A DNA stretch of 62,500 nt from Mesostigma viride. Its lineage: Eukaryota; Streptophyta; Mesostigmatophyceae; Mesostigmatales; Mesostigmataceae. The stretch is from positions 4,224,093-4,286,592 of the forward strand of contig RPFO01000050.1 in the NCBI GenBank assembly GCA_009746045.1. The letters run 5' to 3'. Positions 22,401 to 30,594 of the stretch are shown here, in pieces (the first letter of the stretch is position 1; every line of letters begins with the position of its first letter). Both the position numbers and the translations under genes were made by a program. A model generated the notes under the pieces. That model saw only the letters and a program-made list of their open reading frames with translations, did no database searches and was not told where the DNA came from.

Positions 22401-23507
22401 GACGCTGGAGGACGCCCTGGGTGGGGGCGAGCTGGGCAGCCACCCCCACCCGTTCCAGCTCACCTTCTCCGCGCGGTTTATGCCCCAGGAGCAGGTGCGT
22501 GCTGTCGCGCTTTTTGGGATTGTTGCTGCTTTTGCCGCTGTTATTTTTGCTTCTGCTCTTGTCCAACATTGTCGATGGCGGAGCAGCTGTACCTGGGCTC
22601 CTGGATCACCACCGCTGTGCTGCGCACGTGGCGGTATCTTTTGGTCTTTTCATCCCTAGCATGGAGCCATTGTGTGTGTCCATGCCACCACACTGCGTCA
22701 GAACCTTTAACCCCATTGAAACCTTATAGGAACTTACCGAGTTGTTTGTAGGCTTATGCCGTGGCAGCCTGCGCTGATCGATAAATTAATACTAGTGCAT
22801 CCTATGTTCTACTAGTACATCCTATGTAGTAGTACTATCGCATCCTATGTAGCACTATTGCATCCAATTTTGAACATGTGATTGGTTGCAACACTGCCAT
22901 CCTGTGCAACATGCATAAGACACAGTACTGTCATTATACATAAGTTTAGTGCTATCATAAGTATAGTACTATCGTTATGCATGAGACACAGTACTGTCGT
23001 TATACATAAGTATAGTACTATCATAAGTATACTATCGTAAGTATAGTACTATCGTTATGCATGAGACACAGTACTGTCGTTATACATAAGTATAGTACTA
23101 TCATAAGTATAGTACTATCGTTATGCATGAGACACAGTACTGTCGTTGTACATAAGTACAGTACTATCCTTATGCATGAGACACAGTACTGTCGTTATAC
23201 ATAAGTATAATACTATCATAAGTATAGTACTAGCGTTATGCATGAGACACAGCACTGTCGTTATCATTCTGCGCTGCACCAACTGATGTGTGAACCATAT
23301 ATTCTATCCATGTGGGCACGTTTCCCACAGGACGCGCCCAAGGGAGTCAAGCCCCGCAATCCGCCGCTCTTCAAGAACCTCCCGAGGGACATTTTCTACC
23401 CCTTCCTGACGAACGGCGCCGAAGCACACTGGAGAAAGGCCAAAACAGCTGGCATGATGACACTGGTTGCAGCGGTATCCCTGCTCCTGTTAGCCATGGC
23501 ACTCTAG
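7813..23507 (+). CDS. TCTN: Tectonic family protein (ciliary transition-zone), 13 exons plus probable microexon
   Basis: Tectonics are secreted or membrane glycoproteins of the MKS/B9 complex at the ciliary transition zone. Exons: 7813-8810, 9541-9656, 10451-10641, 11607-11749, 12662-12785, 13229-13344, 13991-14022 (microexon), 14712-14865, 15432-about 15733, 16309-16495, 19986-20053, 21199-21292, 22249-22494, 23331-23507. Phases join throughout if one C is restored in the run at 7970-7980. The only weak donor is that of the exon at 15432. Family marks in order: CACDLTLRSCDGNCCCD, then LLCITDDN + ALGKFF, then the VGF-like VIGFMYRDELRSCER, the QSFSVTFV strand, GNPGYINGLPVLAG, the C-x6-PVTFGSN-x4-SC block, NAWQAI, GLQYNPQRRI and LPRDIFYPF. 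Predicted length is about 980 residues. A Pro/Ser-rich N-terminal domain is unusual for the family. Confidence 0.88.
8828..9010. repeat. TGTGACTGTGYCCATG-type minisatellite
   Basis: Degenerate units of about 18-20 bp (TGTGACTGTGTCCATG / TGTGACTGTGCGCATG) begin right after the exon 1 donor. No exon-derived bases are evident. Confidence 0.85.
9541..9656 (+). CDS. TCTN: Tectonic exon 2: CCC-rich core motif
   Basis: Follows CGTGCAG and ends TTGCAG before GTATTG, in phase 2. It encodes VPAVPPTVPVPV and then C-x-CDLTLRSCDGNCCCDVDDC, the diagnostic tectonic cysteine cluster. A copy of its 3' edge lies 50 bp downstream at 9711-9738. Confidence 0.88.
10150..10310. repeat. AT-rich tandem repeat (TTCTTATCTTATTAATTAGCC)
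   Basis: About five imperfect copies of a roughly 30-bp unit lie in the intron before tectonic exon 3. Confidence 0.75.
10451..10641 (+). CDS. TCTN: Tectonic exon 3
   Basis: The acceptor GACAG at 10450 leaves one base that completes AGT (Ser), giving CSEGEIALFTGC as in tectonics. It ends ALLCITDDN with donor GTGAGT, in phase 1. A decayed copy of the 3' edge is at about 10800-10838. Confidence 0.85.
11607..11749 (+). CDS. TCTN: Tectonic exon 4
   Basis: Begins after TTTGCAG and joins to give DNNAALGKFFLDPP. It ends TTTDTFLK before GTGAGC at 11750, in phase 0. Its last ~19 bases plus the donor are tandemly repeated five times at a 32-bp spacing. Confidence 0.85.
11731..11886. repeat. 32-bp array of exon-4 donor copies
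   Basis: Five tandem units contain CACATTCCTGAAG followed by GTGAGCC. The last unit has GTAAGCC. The first unit is the real exon end, and each copy keeps a full donor. Confidence 0.95.
12059..12245. repeat. CCCCCGTGYCCTG minisatellite
   Basis: Twelve-to-thirteen-base C-rich units in a tectonic intron, C-rich on the coding strand. Confidence 0.9.
12316..12440. repeat. ~55-bp tandem repeat, three copies
   Basis: Units contain GATGCCATGCCTGATAGGGT and TTGTTAATAATCTTCATG. Intronic. Confidence 0.75.
12662..12785 (+). CDS. TCTN: Tectonic exon 5
   Basis: Begins after CCCATCAG. It encodes VNDSIPAALATSSGDLVAIN and on to FGAECSPVNVI. The donor is GTGCGT and the exon ends in phase 1. The Cys-containing stretch just before the VGF-like junction fits the family order. 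Confidence 0.75.
13229..13344 (+). CDS. TCTN: Tectonic exon 6
   Basis: Follows CCCTGCAG. It joins exon 5 as VIGFMYRDELRSCERSVADL, then ECAAAYSSAPYLSNLRIGR, with donor GTGAGC and phase 0. Three decayed copies of the last ~25 bases plus donor follow in the next 230 bp. Confidence 0.82.
13991..14022 (+). CDS. TCTN: Probable 32-nt microexon of the tectonic gene
   Basis: Exon 6 ends in phase 0, whereas the next exon needs phase 2. A 32-nt interval between GGCCGCAG and GTAAGC makes exactly this change and adds DRQANPGVSSG before YTPVTVASV. The choice rests on phase and splice sites only. An alternative is a longer exon 6 with a GTGTAC donor. Confidence 0.5.
14245..14513. repeat. (CCCA)n then (CCCG)n microsatellite
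   Basis: About 270 bp of tetranucleotide repeat, C-rich on the tectonic coding strand, 200 bp upstream of exon 7. Open frames in it are repeat translations. Confidence 0.97.
14712..14865 (+). CDS. TCTN: Tectonic exon 7
   Basis: Begins after GCCTGCAG. It encodes YTPVTVASVTYRFAGTGTLL and on to CRYALDT, with donor GTGGGT and phase 0. Three decayed copies of its 3' edge lie at 14974-15006, 15095-15118 and 15187-15213. Confidence 0.8.
15321..15400. repeat. C-rich tract before exon 8
   Basis: (CCCA/CCCCCCA) tract ending about 30 bp upstream of the exon 8 acceptor, where the polypyrimidine tract lies. Confidence 0.8.
15432..15733 (+). CDS. TCTN: Tectonic exon 8 (3' end uncertain)
   Basis: Begins after CACTGCCAG. 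It contains VAYTVEHNGAGVISSVAADV, LRQSFSVTFVSLG and the hallmark GNPGYINGLPVLAG. The frame runs to a TAG at 15732. Ending at 15733 restores the phase of exon 9 but uses a weak GTTTTT donor. A short exon or another donor nearby is possible. Confidence 0.75.
16160..16229. repeat. (AC)n microsatellite
   Basis: About 34 uninterrupted CA dinucleotides, 80 bp upstream of tectonic exon 9. Confidence 0.98.
16309..16495 (+). CDS. TCTN: Tectonic exon 9
   Basis: Acceptor GACTCAG at 16308; CTCCAG at 16326 is an in-frame alternative. It encodes GQCAPNAVSPVTFGSNAVSS then CIVYLTLAELRAFC, the C-x-PV-x-FG-x-SGC-like block of the family. The donor is GTAAGT, phase 0. Confidence 0.82.
16684..18372. mobile_element. 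TTAA-flanked inverted-repeat element (piggyBac-like, non-autonomous)
   Basis: The 1,689-bp element sits in tectonic intron 9. Its ends are perfect 14-bp inverted repeats (CCCCTAAATGGTCT and AGACCATTTAGGGG), flanked by TTAA at 16680-16683 and 18373-18376. Subterminal CCGAT/ATCGG repeats occur at both ends. No transposase frame is visible. TTAA duplication and C-rich tips are piggyBac-superfamily traits. The assignment is inference. Confidence 0.75.
18640..18969. repeat. 66-bp minisatellite, five copies
   Basis: Copies begin at 18701, 18767, 18833 and 18899, with a partial one before. The unit includes GGGTTCTGTGTGAATAGGGC and TTTTGGAGTCTTGCTA. Intronic. Confidence 0.92.
19262..19763. repeat. 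(ACCCC)n microsatellite
   Basis: Half a kilobase of nearly pure pentamer with occasional ACCC units, C-rich on the tectonic coding strand, 220 bp before exon 10. Confidence 0.98.
19986..20053 (+). CDS. TCTN: Tectonic exon 10
   Basis: Short exon after ATCTGCAG, encoding VGAPSSNPLLPLQLLPEGFL and ending in phase 2 before GTAAGT. Identified by splice sites and phase. The preceding intron is 3.5 kb and holds a TTAA-flanked element and two arrays. Confidence 0.65.
20523..20672. repeat. (GTTAGTAAT)n nonamer array
   Basis: About 16 nine-base units with few substitutions, in the intron between tectonic exons 10 and 11. Confidence 0.95.
21199..21292 (+). CDS. TCTN: Tectonic exon 11
   Basis: Follows GGTTGCAG. 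It encodes ESQTVVGTWANADERNINAW, then QAITLEDADVNM, with donor GTGCGC and phase 0. It resembles the V-x-FG-NA-x-NVxDW-x-I region of tectonics. Decayed edge copies lie on both sides (21101-21115; 21380-21415). Confidence 0.78.
21582..21893. mobile_element. MITE-like element in tectonic intron 11
   Basis: 312 bp bounded by ACAGTCATTCCCGCGTTAAG on the left and the complement of ACAGTCATTCCTGCGTAAG on the right, with ACCT on both sides as a possible 4-bp target duplication. A second internal copy of the left arm forms a 19-bp perfect hairpin near 21589-21647. No coding capacity. Confidence 0.7.
22249..22494 (+). CDS. TCTN: Tectonic exon 12
   Basis: Begins after CCACAACAG and ends CCCCAGGAGCAG before GTGCGT, 82 codons. 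It contains LTCSGVPSGLQYQFLTSRVG, then LQYNPQRRIALARA, matching the G-x-x-x-NPQ-x-I motif of the C-terminal domain. Two decayed copies of its acceptor edge precede it. Confidence 0.85.
22930..23245. repeat. TATAGTACTATCGTTATGCA array
   Basis: Imperfect tandem units with ATGAGACACAGTACTGTCGT and CATAAGTATAGTACTATC, ending 90 bp before the last tectonic exon. Confidence 0.85.
23331..23507 (+). CDS. TCTN: Tectonic terminal exon
   Basis: Begins after TTTCCCACAG. It carries LFKNLPRDIFYPFLTNG, the family's LP-x-D-(F/I)-FYPF ending, then a hydrophobic helix (MMTLVAAVSLLLLAMAL) and TAG at 23505-23507. The helix suggests membrane anchoring. Confidence 0.88.
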   Translation, partial: DAPKGVKPRNPPLFKNLPRDIFYPFLTNGAEAHWRKAKTAGMMTLVAAVSLLLLAMAL

Positions 23508-24101
23508 CCTGCCTCTTCAGGGTCTGGCCTGAAGAGGCAGCTGCTGGGCACTTGTCACTCAAGGCTCGTGTCACTAAAATATACAGGTGAAATGTTGCCC
23601 TTGGAAACACTAGCCTTTTGTCGGCACAGTGCCAATACACGACACATGCTGCTTGATTTGGCCATGAAATGTTTGCCATGTGCCCGCTGGATCAACTTTG
23701 TTCTATAATTGTACCTGCGGTTCAGGCATGGAGCCCGCAAAGTTGTGGCCTCTTGGGGGTCAGTATGGAGATGCCAGATGTTGCTCTCTTCCCTGGTTTA
23801 CCTCATCATGGTGAACGTTGCCCTGTGGGGTCAGGTATTGCTGTTGCATGGGCTTACATGTGGCCTGGCACGTGGTGCCCACAATTTAACTGGCATGTTG
23901 TGTCGCCGCAGGAAAACTCAGCCAGTTGCTGTGTTGGAAATACCAGTGAGCAAGCCCATGCTCCATGTGATTTCAGATGTTCGCTGGTAAATTTCCAGGA
24001 AAAGATTCTTGTGATCGGCCGCCGATCGGCTGTTTTAGTGGAAGGTGATTAGGGCTGATTTTTGTCTTTGAGGAATATCCACCCCAACAAGAGGGGCACA
24101 T

Positions 24102-24106
24102 TGTAA
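24102..24106 (+). promoter_or_regulatory. Candidate polyadenylation signal TGTAA of the tectonic gene
   Basis: TGTAA, the usual volvocine polyadenylation element, occurs about 600 bases after the tectonic stop codon. I saw no earlier copy between the stop and this site. Confidence 0.4.
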
Positions 24107-24179
24107 TATACAAAGTGAACCACTGTTCTTAACATATTTTGCCTGATCAGAATATTTTGCCTTCCGCCAAGTTGGCAAA

Positions 24180-24345
24180 TACATTACTTGGCATTACTTG
24201 ACAAACATAACGTAAGTAAGTACTTAGGTGTCATGCGCATGGGCATGCTACGGAGTACTATGCTAATCTCAAATGTAGAAAAAAATAATTACACGAAAGT
24301 TACAAATATCGTCTGCATCATTAAAAATTAAATTAAATTAAATTA
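24180..24345 (-). mobile_element. LINE 3' end with (TTAC)n tail, fragment
   Basis: Closely similar to 30901-31048 (shared GGAGTACTATGCTAATCTCA and AAATATCGTCTGCATCAT). The tail is TTACTTAC read on the minus strand. Confidence 0.65.
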
Positions 24346-24458
24346 TAACATGCCTCCGTGGGAAGGTCATGTAGCACATATTCCATGATGGATGGGTTGG
24401 AGGAAGCCGCGTGATCGAACTAGCCTAACTCTAAGCTATCTAGAAAATCCTAACTACA

Positions 24459-24580
24459 CTACTCATCAAAACGCCTCCTCCGCTTGGGGGGAGGTGGCTT
24501 GCCCACAGGGTCGGGCGTGTGCGCCTTGACAATCTTCTTCCACCGCGTCTTGTCCTGCATGGCAGTCCAAAGACGGGAGA
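24459..24580 (-). pseudogene. C-terminal end of a non-LTR retrotransposon ORF2
   Basis: Minus-strand frame ending SRLWTAMQDKTRWKKIV, then a PPPPKRRRRFDE tail and TAG at 24461-24459. A D-(K/R)-x-x-W-(R/K)-x-(I/L)-V ending is common in LINE polyproteins. It pairs with the fragment at 25480-25990. Only the tail of the protein remains. Confidence 0.55.
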
Positions 24581-24599
24581 GAGAGTGGATTAATTAATT

Positions 24600-24740
24600 A
24601 ATTAATAGACACGTGACTGCGTCACGTGAGCATAAGTCCTCAGTGGGAGGGGAACATGCCGGATGGAATGGATTAATTAATTAATTAATTAGACTCGTGC
24701 TCCCGTTGGGGAGTCACGGAGCATTAACCCCGATGGATGG
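24600..24740 (-). mobile_element. Non-LTR 3' end with (TTAA)n tail, minus orientation
   Basis: The minus strand reads GCTCCGTGACTCCCCAACGG GAGCACGAG and then (TTAA)n, the same end as the copies at 28913-29007 and 35050-35117. A (TTAA)n tract also lies at 24588-24606. Confidence 0.6.
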
Positions 24741-25127
24741 ATGGATGGGTGCAAACATTCCTACCGGTCTAATCTATCTACATTGGCTACATACTACATC
24801 TACCTAACAGCATTCTAACTACAACATCTATCTAGGCAGCCGCACGCTGCCCGAGGGGGAGCTATCTGGCGTGCCTCCCGCGGGACTGCACGGAATGGAT
24901 GGTATAAGCTATCTAGGTCCTAGTTACAGGGGTGTGGGCACCGCGGCCCGAATCGCTATGAATGCCATACTGGGTCACACGCGGAGCCCCCACAGGCTTG
25001 GGGATAGGCTTAGCCTTTGCAAGTGGCCCACGCGCATGTGCGCCCATAATGGCCCCCATGGATGATGCTTTCAGTATATTTAGCCGCGCCCAGCCTACAA
25101 TGGGACCTCCCATGGATGATGCATTAA

Positions 25128-25465
25128 GAATTTAGCCATGCGATGCCTATGCAGGGAGTTACTCTCTGCTGAGATGCCATGTGTACACCAGCTACAGCCT
25201 AGCCACATACCCTCCACCCCATATGTCATGCAGGCCTTCTAGGCCCTCTCCTCAAGCCCCCCCTGGGTGCCTGTGCTTGTTAAGGAGGCATGAACCCTCA
25301 TGGCGGTGTAGGTGCACCTTGTGCACCCAGAGCAGGTGACAGTTGTACATCCTCCACCTGCAGGTTGTAGCCCTGATTGTATTACAAACCCATAGATGCC
25401 CCTTTCTCAGGGCTATGTGTTACATATGCTCCCAACGGAGCTATGATTTTAATTAATTAATTGGG
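25128..25465 (+). mobile_element. Family-C retroelement 3' end, 5' truncated
   Basis: About 85-90% similar by eye to 32280-32610, ending with the ATGCTCCCAACGGAGCTATG hairpin and a short TTAA tail. It interrupts the minus-strand ORF2 remnant. Confidence 0.7.
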
Positions 25466-25479
25466 GGTGGTCTCGTTCA

Positions 25480-25990
25480 TCACTACTTGCCATCTATCCT
25501 TGCGCACCATCTGCCTCCATATTACAGACAAACCAGGAGGCTGCCCGGGGGTGAGCCCGTCACGTCCGTAGTGTAGCACATGTCCATGCCGAGTCTATCA
25601 CGAAAAGTCCACGGGTGGCGGCCCTGCCGCGCGCGGCCGGGGGCACGCCAGGTGAGGACATAACGCCCAGGCTGGGCGGGCTTGGTGCCAGCTAGTCTAT
25701 CTGATGTATCTACCTGATCGATCTGTGCGGACCAGGTGCCCGGCTAGGCCCAGGCGCCTGTGCCTAATAATGTGGGAAACATAGAGCAAATCAGCGTACA
25801 GAGAGTGGATGCGGTGCTCAAACTGGGCTGGGACCACTAGGTCGTCCAGCAACATCTGGATGTAGGTCGTGACAGGTTTCCCTACCCTTTTGGGAATGCC
25901 CTCGGGGCCAGGCCAGGTCAGAATATGTCTGCATCATGCCCCAACCATATTGTCACTGGAGGGGGATATAATCCTCGATCATCTGAGCTG
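25480..25990 (-). pseudogene. LINE ORF2 remnant (region after the reverse transcriptase)
   Basis: Frames on the minus strand read VTTYIQMLLDDLVVPAQFEH, then IIRHRRLGLAGHLVRTDRSG, then after a stop WRAPGRARQGRHPWTFRDRL. The RRL-x-(W/L)-x-GH-(V/L)-x-R and GR-x-x-x-W-x-D pattern is typical of the C-terminal part of LINE polymerases. Stops and frameshifts make it a pseudogene. It is separated from the last coding segment by inserted 3' ends of other elements. Confidence 0.6.
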
Positions 25991-26146
25991 TCCTCTACTG
26001 TAATGGCAGACGAGGCGGTAGAGTAGCGGCTATCCTCAGGGGCAATAACCTAGCTCCACCTGCGGACTTCTACCCTGCATTCTAGCAATGGGCCGCGCGG
26101 GGCCCGTGTCCAAGAGAATTAATTAATTAATTAACCCTTAGTCCGG

Positions 26147-26217
26147 AAACAGTGCGATATATCGCACTGTTTGACTCCCGGTGGCGCGGCGCTCAATTCC
26201 CGGAGCGCCGCGCCACC
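26147..26217. repeat. Two adjacent perfect palindromes
   Basis: 26147-26172 is a perfect 26-bp palindrome centred on GATATATC. 26180-26194 and 26203-26217 are 15-bp perfect arms (GGTGGCGCGGCGCTC) with an 8-base loop. They follow a (TTAA)n tract at 26117-26134. Confidence 0.9.
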
Positions 26218-26697
26218 TGTGACGGATGTCAGTGGTCCGGTGGGTCTGGGAACACTTAAGGACGAAGGTGCATGATGCATAGGTTTGGGGGTAATATTCG
26301 CCATAGCCTGGTAAATACAACGTGTATTGAGACAGTATCACGTGACTTTGGCGGGAAATTTTCACTCGCGCGCGCGCGTAACGAGATATGGCTGCTAGCA
26401 TGCCGTTATCAAGGAAATTTTGCGTCTCGATCGCGGCGTGTAATGGTTCAGAATGTTGCTCAGAATGATGATGCGTGATTTTCATAGGTCAGGGTGGCCA
26501 GATGTATAGCATTGGTAAAATACAGGTAGGAAATTACTGCTTTCTTGGTCGTCAGTACCAGATGACTAATGGCATGCCATATTTCGATTTTCTTCTTATG
26601 GCCCGGCAGTCTGCGCCAGCCCGAGCACCCAGTTTTGGTACGGGACATCCGCAGCAGCGTCCCTGTGAATTCGGATGCGTTTATAGGTCATACGCGC

Positions 26698-26930
26698 ATG
26701 AGCCACGAGCCACGAGCCACGAGCCACGAGCCACGAGCCACGAGCCACGAGCCACGAGCCACGAGCCACGAGCCACGAGCCACGAGCCACGAGCCACGAG
26801 CCACGAGCCACGAGCCACGAGCCACGAGCCACGAGCCACGAGCCACGAGCCACGAGCCACGAGCCACGAGCCACGAGCCACGAGCCACGAGCCACGAGCC
26901 ACGAGCCACGAGCCACGAGCCACGAGCTAG
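26698..26930. repeat. (GAGCCAC)n heptamer array
   Basis: About 33 perfect seven-base units. The same period as the 59.6-62.2 kb satellite. Confidence 0.98.
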
Positions 26931-27028
26931 GTAGCCATGGCTGACGGCGGAGCTCATAACTTTCACGTTTGGGCACCGAACTCGGCTGTGAATATCACAA
27001 TCGCTTCGTCTTTCTAAGACGCGAAAAT

Positions 27029-29007
27029 GGCTGACGGCGGTATGGCTGACGGCGGAGCTCAGATCTTTTGCGTCTGAGCCCCAAATTCGGTCAGACCACT
27101 TGCATTCGATGCGCTTTTTCAGACGCACACGCCAGTATAATCGGTTACGGCTGAAACGCAGTATTGCCAAAGTTACGCACGTGACCAGCTATATGACGAC
27201 TACCAAAGCAAAACGAGGGCTGGAAAAGGCGCTGGCACAGCTTCCCAGCGCCCAGCCCAACCCTCTCGCCCTCGCCATTGTTCAGCCGACAGGCTTACCC
27301 GCCAAACCCTCGCCAAGCGCCTCGCCTGACCCCAAGAAACCATGCCACGATCGCCACAAATGGAGCCAATACTTGCCCGGCGACGGAATGTTCTCCCTCG
27401 TCGAGTGGCAGAGACTGTCGCCGCAGGAATGCGTCGAGGTTCTCGAGTTCCTCGTACAGGAACGGAAGCTCTTCGTTACCATGAAGGGGGGGGCGGCTAT
27501 CGACTACCGCGACACGTCCTGGCTCTACCAGTTTGACGAACCAAGCCAACGCCTGTTTATCTTGACCAGCCACTACCAGCGCTGCGTCGGCGACATCACC
27601 CAAGCGATCAACGCCAGCCTCGCACAGCCGGCTGCCCCATCGGCTCCCTCCCTCTGCAAGGATGACATCCGCGCAGTGCTGGAGGAGCACGTGACCTGGC
27701 CGCTGGCCGAGAAGCTGACATCGCTGAACACCACGCTCAACACGGTGGAAGCCCGGGTCTCCAACGTGGAAACCAAGGTCGTCCACAAGCTACAACCCCA
27801 GTTCACGGCGCTACACACCGCGGCGCAGGCTTCGGAAACGCATGCTGCATTTGTCTCTCGCCTTAACCAGGTGGAGGGCAAGTGTGGCGTGCTCCTGAAG
27901 AAGCTTGAGGCCATCACCGCCCACACCGAGGCCCTGGCCACACAGGTCCCCAAGATAGCGGAGCAGACGGCCACCATTGCATCCCAGCCACCCCGGCAGG
28001 ATGCTGGCGACCTCCCGCCGCTCTCCTACGCGGACCTGCTGCGGTCAGCGACCGCCTCCACCACCGACGCCATCGCCACAAAGCTCCAGGAGCTGGAGGA
28101 CCACCGCCAGGCCCAGCAACGGGAGGTCACCGACCGCGCTCGCCGCGAGTGCCGAGTGGTGCTACGTCGCTTCCCCCAGAAGCCAGGTGAGACGTCAACC
28201 TCTCTTGCTGACGAGCTCAAGAACCAGCTTCTTACCCTCATGGGCCTGCATGGTAGGTGAGGTAGAACTGCGTGGGTGCCACCGCCTTCCCCACTCACGG
28301 GACAAGGCGGCTCCCCCACCAGTCCTACTCACCTTCCCCTCCCCTGAGGATAAGCAGCGGTTCCTCTCTCGTCGCAAGCGGTTGCACGACCTCACCTGGA
28401 CGCTGGATGACGACCTCACCCCCGCTCAGCAACATGCAGCAGCGACGCGACCTGTGGCCGGAATACCTCCGCCATAAGCAGGACCCCCAGAAGCCCAAGG
28501 TGTACTGGAGGGGCGGGGACCTGATGATCAACCACACGATGTGGACGCCCCCAGCGGGCTAGAATAGCAATAGCCCTAGCTTGTAACCATTGGCGTCACT
28601 GCCGCTATGGCAGCCATGCCTAGAATGTTGCCTAGCTGTGCCAACACACCTAGCCACGTGCCGCCAACGCACGGTACACAACCAGCCATAGCCTTAGCCT
28701 AGTCCTAGTACAGCCATGCTACGCCCTGGCTATGTTCAGATTACTTGCCCACGCTCCTTGCTATGATATGCTCACATGGGTCTTGTTGCACCCACAGTTT
28801 GCCGGATCGTTAGCCTGTCCTTTAGCTAGCCGCGCCCGATTGCAGCTGTGGCATGCCTTTGGCATGAAGGAGACTGGGGGTCTCTGCCCTTTCTCCTGTA
28901 GTGCACACACAGGGATTAAAAGCACTTCGGTGCTCCGTGACTCCCCAACGGGAGCACGAGTTTAATTAATTAATTAATTAATTAATTAATTAATTAATTA
29001 ATTAATT
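27029..29007 (+). mobile_element. ORF1-only non-LTR element, copy A
   Basis: About 2.0 kb. The 5' end is AAAATGGCTGACGGCGG, shared with copy B. It holds one ORF1-like frame, about 350 bp of 3' UTR, an AGCAC-TTCG-GTGCT stem-loop and a (TTAA)11 tail. Copy B (33110-35117) has the same ends and no reverse transcriptase either, so this is a defined non-autonomous family, not random truncation. Monomer-like GGCTGACGGCGGAGCTCA repeats occur at the 5' end. Confidence 0.75.
27193..28562 (+). pseudogene. LINE ORF1-like protein (coiled coil plus RRM-like C-domain), two frameshifts
   Basis: ATG at 27193 (MTTTKAKRGLEKAL) is conserved in copy B. The frame is open to 28260. It has a Pro-rich N-terminus, a heptad-like region (LTSLNTTLNTVEARVSNVET and following) and RECRVVLRRFPQKPGE-(18 residues)-LMGL, the start of an RNA-binding fold. 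A CATG insertion at about 28247 shifts the frame. The protein then continues as VGEVELRGCHRLPHSRDKAA until a second CATG insertion near 28432, and ends HKQDPQKPKVYWRGGD. ORF1p-type nucleic-acid chaperone role is inferred from architecture. Confidence 0.65.
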
Positions 29008-29130
29008 TCTAAGACGCACACACTGATATAATTTTCCGAAGCTATAACGCAATATATGGCGAGCTAACGCTCCTCCGCGCAACGCAGCCTGGCGTCTGCG
29101 CTAAGCCCTGAAAATCCGGGTTGGTCAGTA
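29008..29130 (+). mobile_element. 5' fragment of a related ORF1 element
   Basis: Directly after the tail of copy A: CTAAGACGCACACACTGATA and AACGCAATAT resemble the 5' UTR of copies A and B (CAGACGCACACGCCAGTATA, AACGCAGTATT). It suggests head-to-tail stacking. Confidence 0.45.
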
Positions 29131-29535
29131 CGCCGTACGGATGCGAAAAAATGCGGGATAAAGCATATTTTAGGCCTCCGCGTATTATACGCGTACTTTA
29201 CTTCAGACTACGCGGCCGCCACCGGTTTGGACTTAGAATTTTTCGGGGGTACCAGCGGGCAGCGGGCACTAGCGCGGTGCCCAGGTTCTGGGCGCGGCGC
29301 ATTCACTGCACATTTGAGATTTTTACTACTAGAAGTAGATGCGTACAGTTCTTTTCATAAAGCGCAAGCCTTGCAAAATGTTTGGCCGGTAGGAGACAGC
29401 TAGGACTAGGTACATAACGCATAATAACAGTGTGCCAGCAAATGCCAGCTGTGCTACTGACGGTGTAATGCAATATAGCGACGACGAGGCCAGTGCGACT
29501 GTGCGACAGTGTGCAGCCATTTTCGATTTGCAGCC

Positions 29536-30186
29536 ATGAAGAAGAAAGGGCCTGAATGGGATTTCGTTCTCGAGAAGAAAGAAGCAGTCACAGATGCTGT
29601 TAGTAACAAAACGCAGTTTGTGTCGAATAAGTTCTGCTCATTTTGCAACAAGAAGTTCTCATACGGGGCGGGGGCAATCAGCGTATTCCGAGTCCGTGCA
29701 CACTTTGCCGGAATCGCAGGGGAAGGGATGTTACCCTGCGACAAAATTCCACCGAATATCCGGAGCAGGTTTCTCAGGATTGCTAACAACAACAAGTTGC
29801 AGAAGTCAGACGCCAAGAAGCATCACAATTTGAACAGGGCAATGGCGGAGATGGGAGGGGCTGCGCCGGCTGACTTGTCGTCGGTTCCCAGCAAAGGCCA
29901 GCTGAGCATCACCAAATGGCTGGTTCCCGTCGACGAGAAAGGTGTCCAGCTGCTGGCTGCCGAATTTTTCATCAAGAACGGCATTGCCTTCAATGCGGCT
30001 GAGAGCGCCTCTTTCAAGCTAGCAGATGGTGGCCGGCATGATCCGGTACAAAGGAGGCCGCACGTCACGGCCCTCCTTCTCGGAATTAAGTTGTTGGGTG
30101 GCGAGCTTCTCGTGAAGAAGAAGGAGAGTGTGCAGGTGGCTGTCGAGGATCTCAGGGCCAAGAACAACCGTGCATTTTGTCAATGA
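29536..30186 (+). pseudogene. hAT-like transposase fragment with BED zinc finger
   Basis: ATG at 29536, 216 codons. Residues about 27-70 contain FCSFCNKKFS, then RVRAHFAGIAGEGMLPCDKI, a C-x2-C ... H-x-G-x-x-G-x-x-x-C arrangement of BED-finger transposases. AAEFFIKNGIAFNAAESASF then matches the (A)-x-F-(I/F)-x-x-x-G-I-x-F-N segment of hAT N-termini. The catalytic core is absent, and the last ~50 residues look out of frame. TATTATACGCGTA motifs occur at 29183-29195 and, inverted, near 30545-30560, and may be the element's ends. Confidence 0.6.
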
Positions 30187-30594
30187 CATGAATGTGTGTG
30201 TATGTGTATGGAGCTTGTTGTGGTGGGATCCTTGAGAGCATGGTCCTTAGTTGTGTCTTATGTCCTCTCATGCATTCTATAGTGGATGGCTTTCCTTATA
30301 ATTAATTAATTAATTGATTCCTTACAATTCCCGTTGCAGCCTGCTCCCCCCTGCATTTAACAAATCATAATCAGATAGGATTGCAGAGCATAATAAATGG
30401 AAGATGTTAATAACTAAGCATATACACCAAATTTCAGTTGCAATAACTGCATGACCATCATCAAGGAGCGTGCTAATTGGGTGACTGACAATTGGACCAC
30501 AAAAACTGTCGTGTATTTTACCGCCGCGTATTTTACACCCCCCACGTATAATACGCGTATTTTAGGTCCGCGTATTATACCCCGTACACGTATT

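Noticed and set aside
26475-26934. Frames with ATSHEPR or WLVARGS repeats
   Set aside because: Translation of (GAGCCAC)n.
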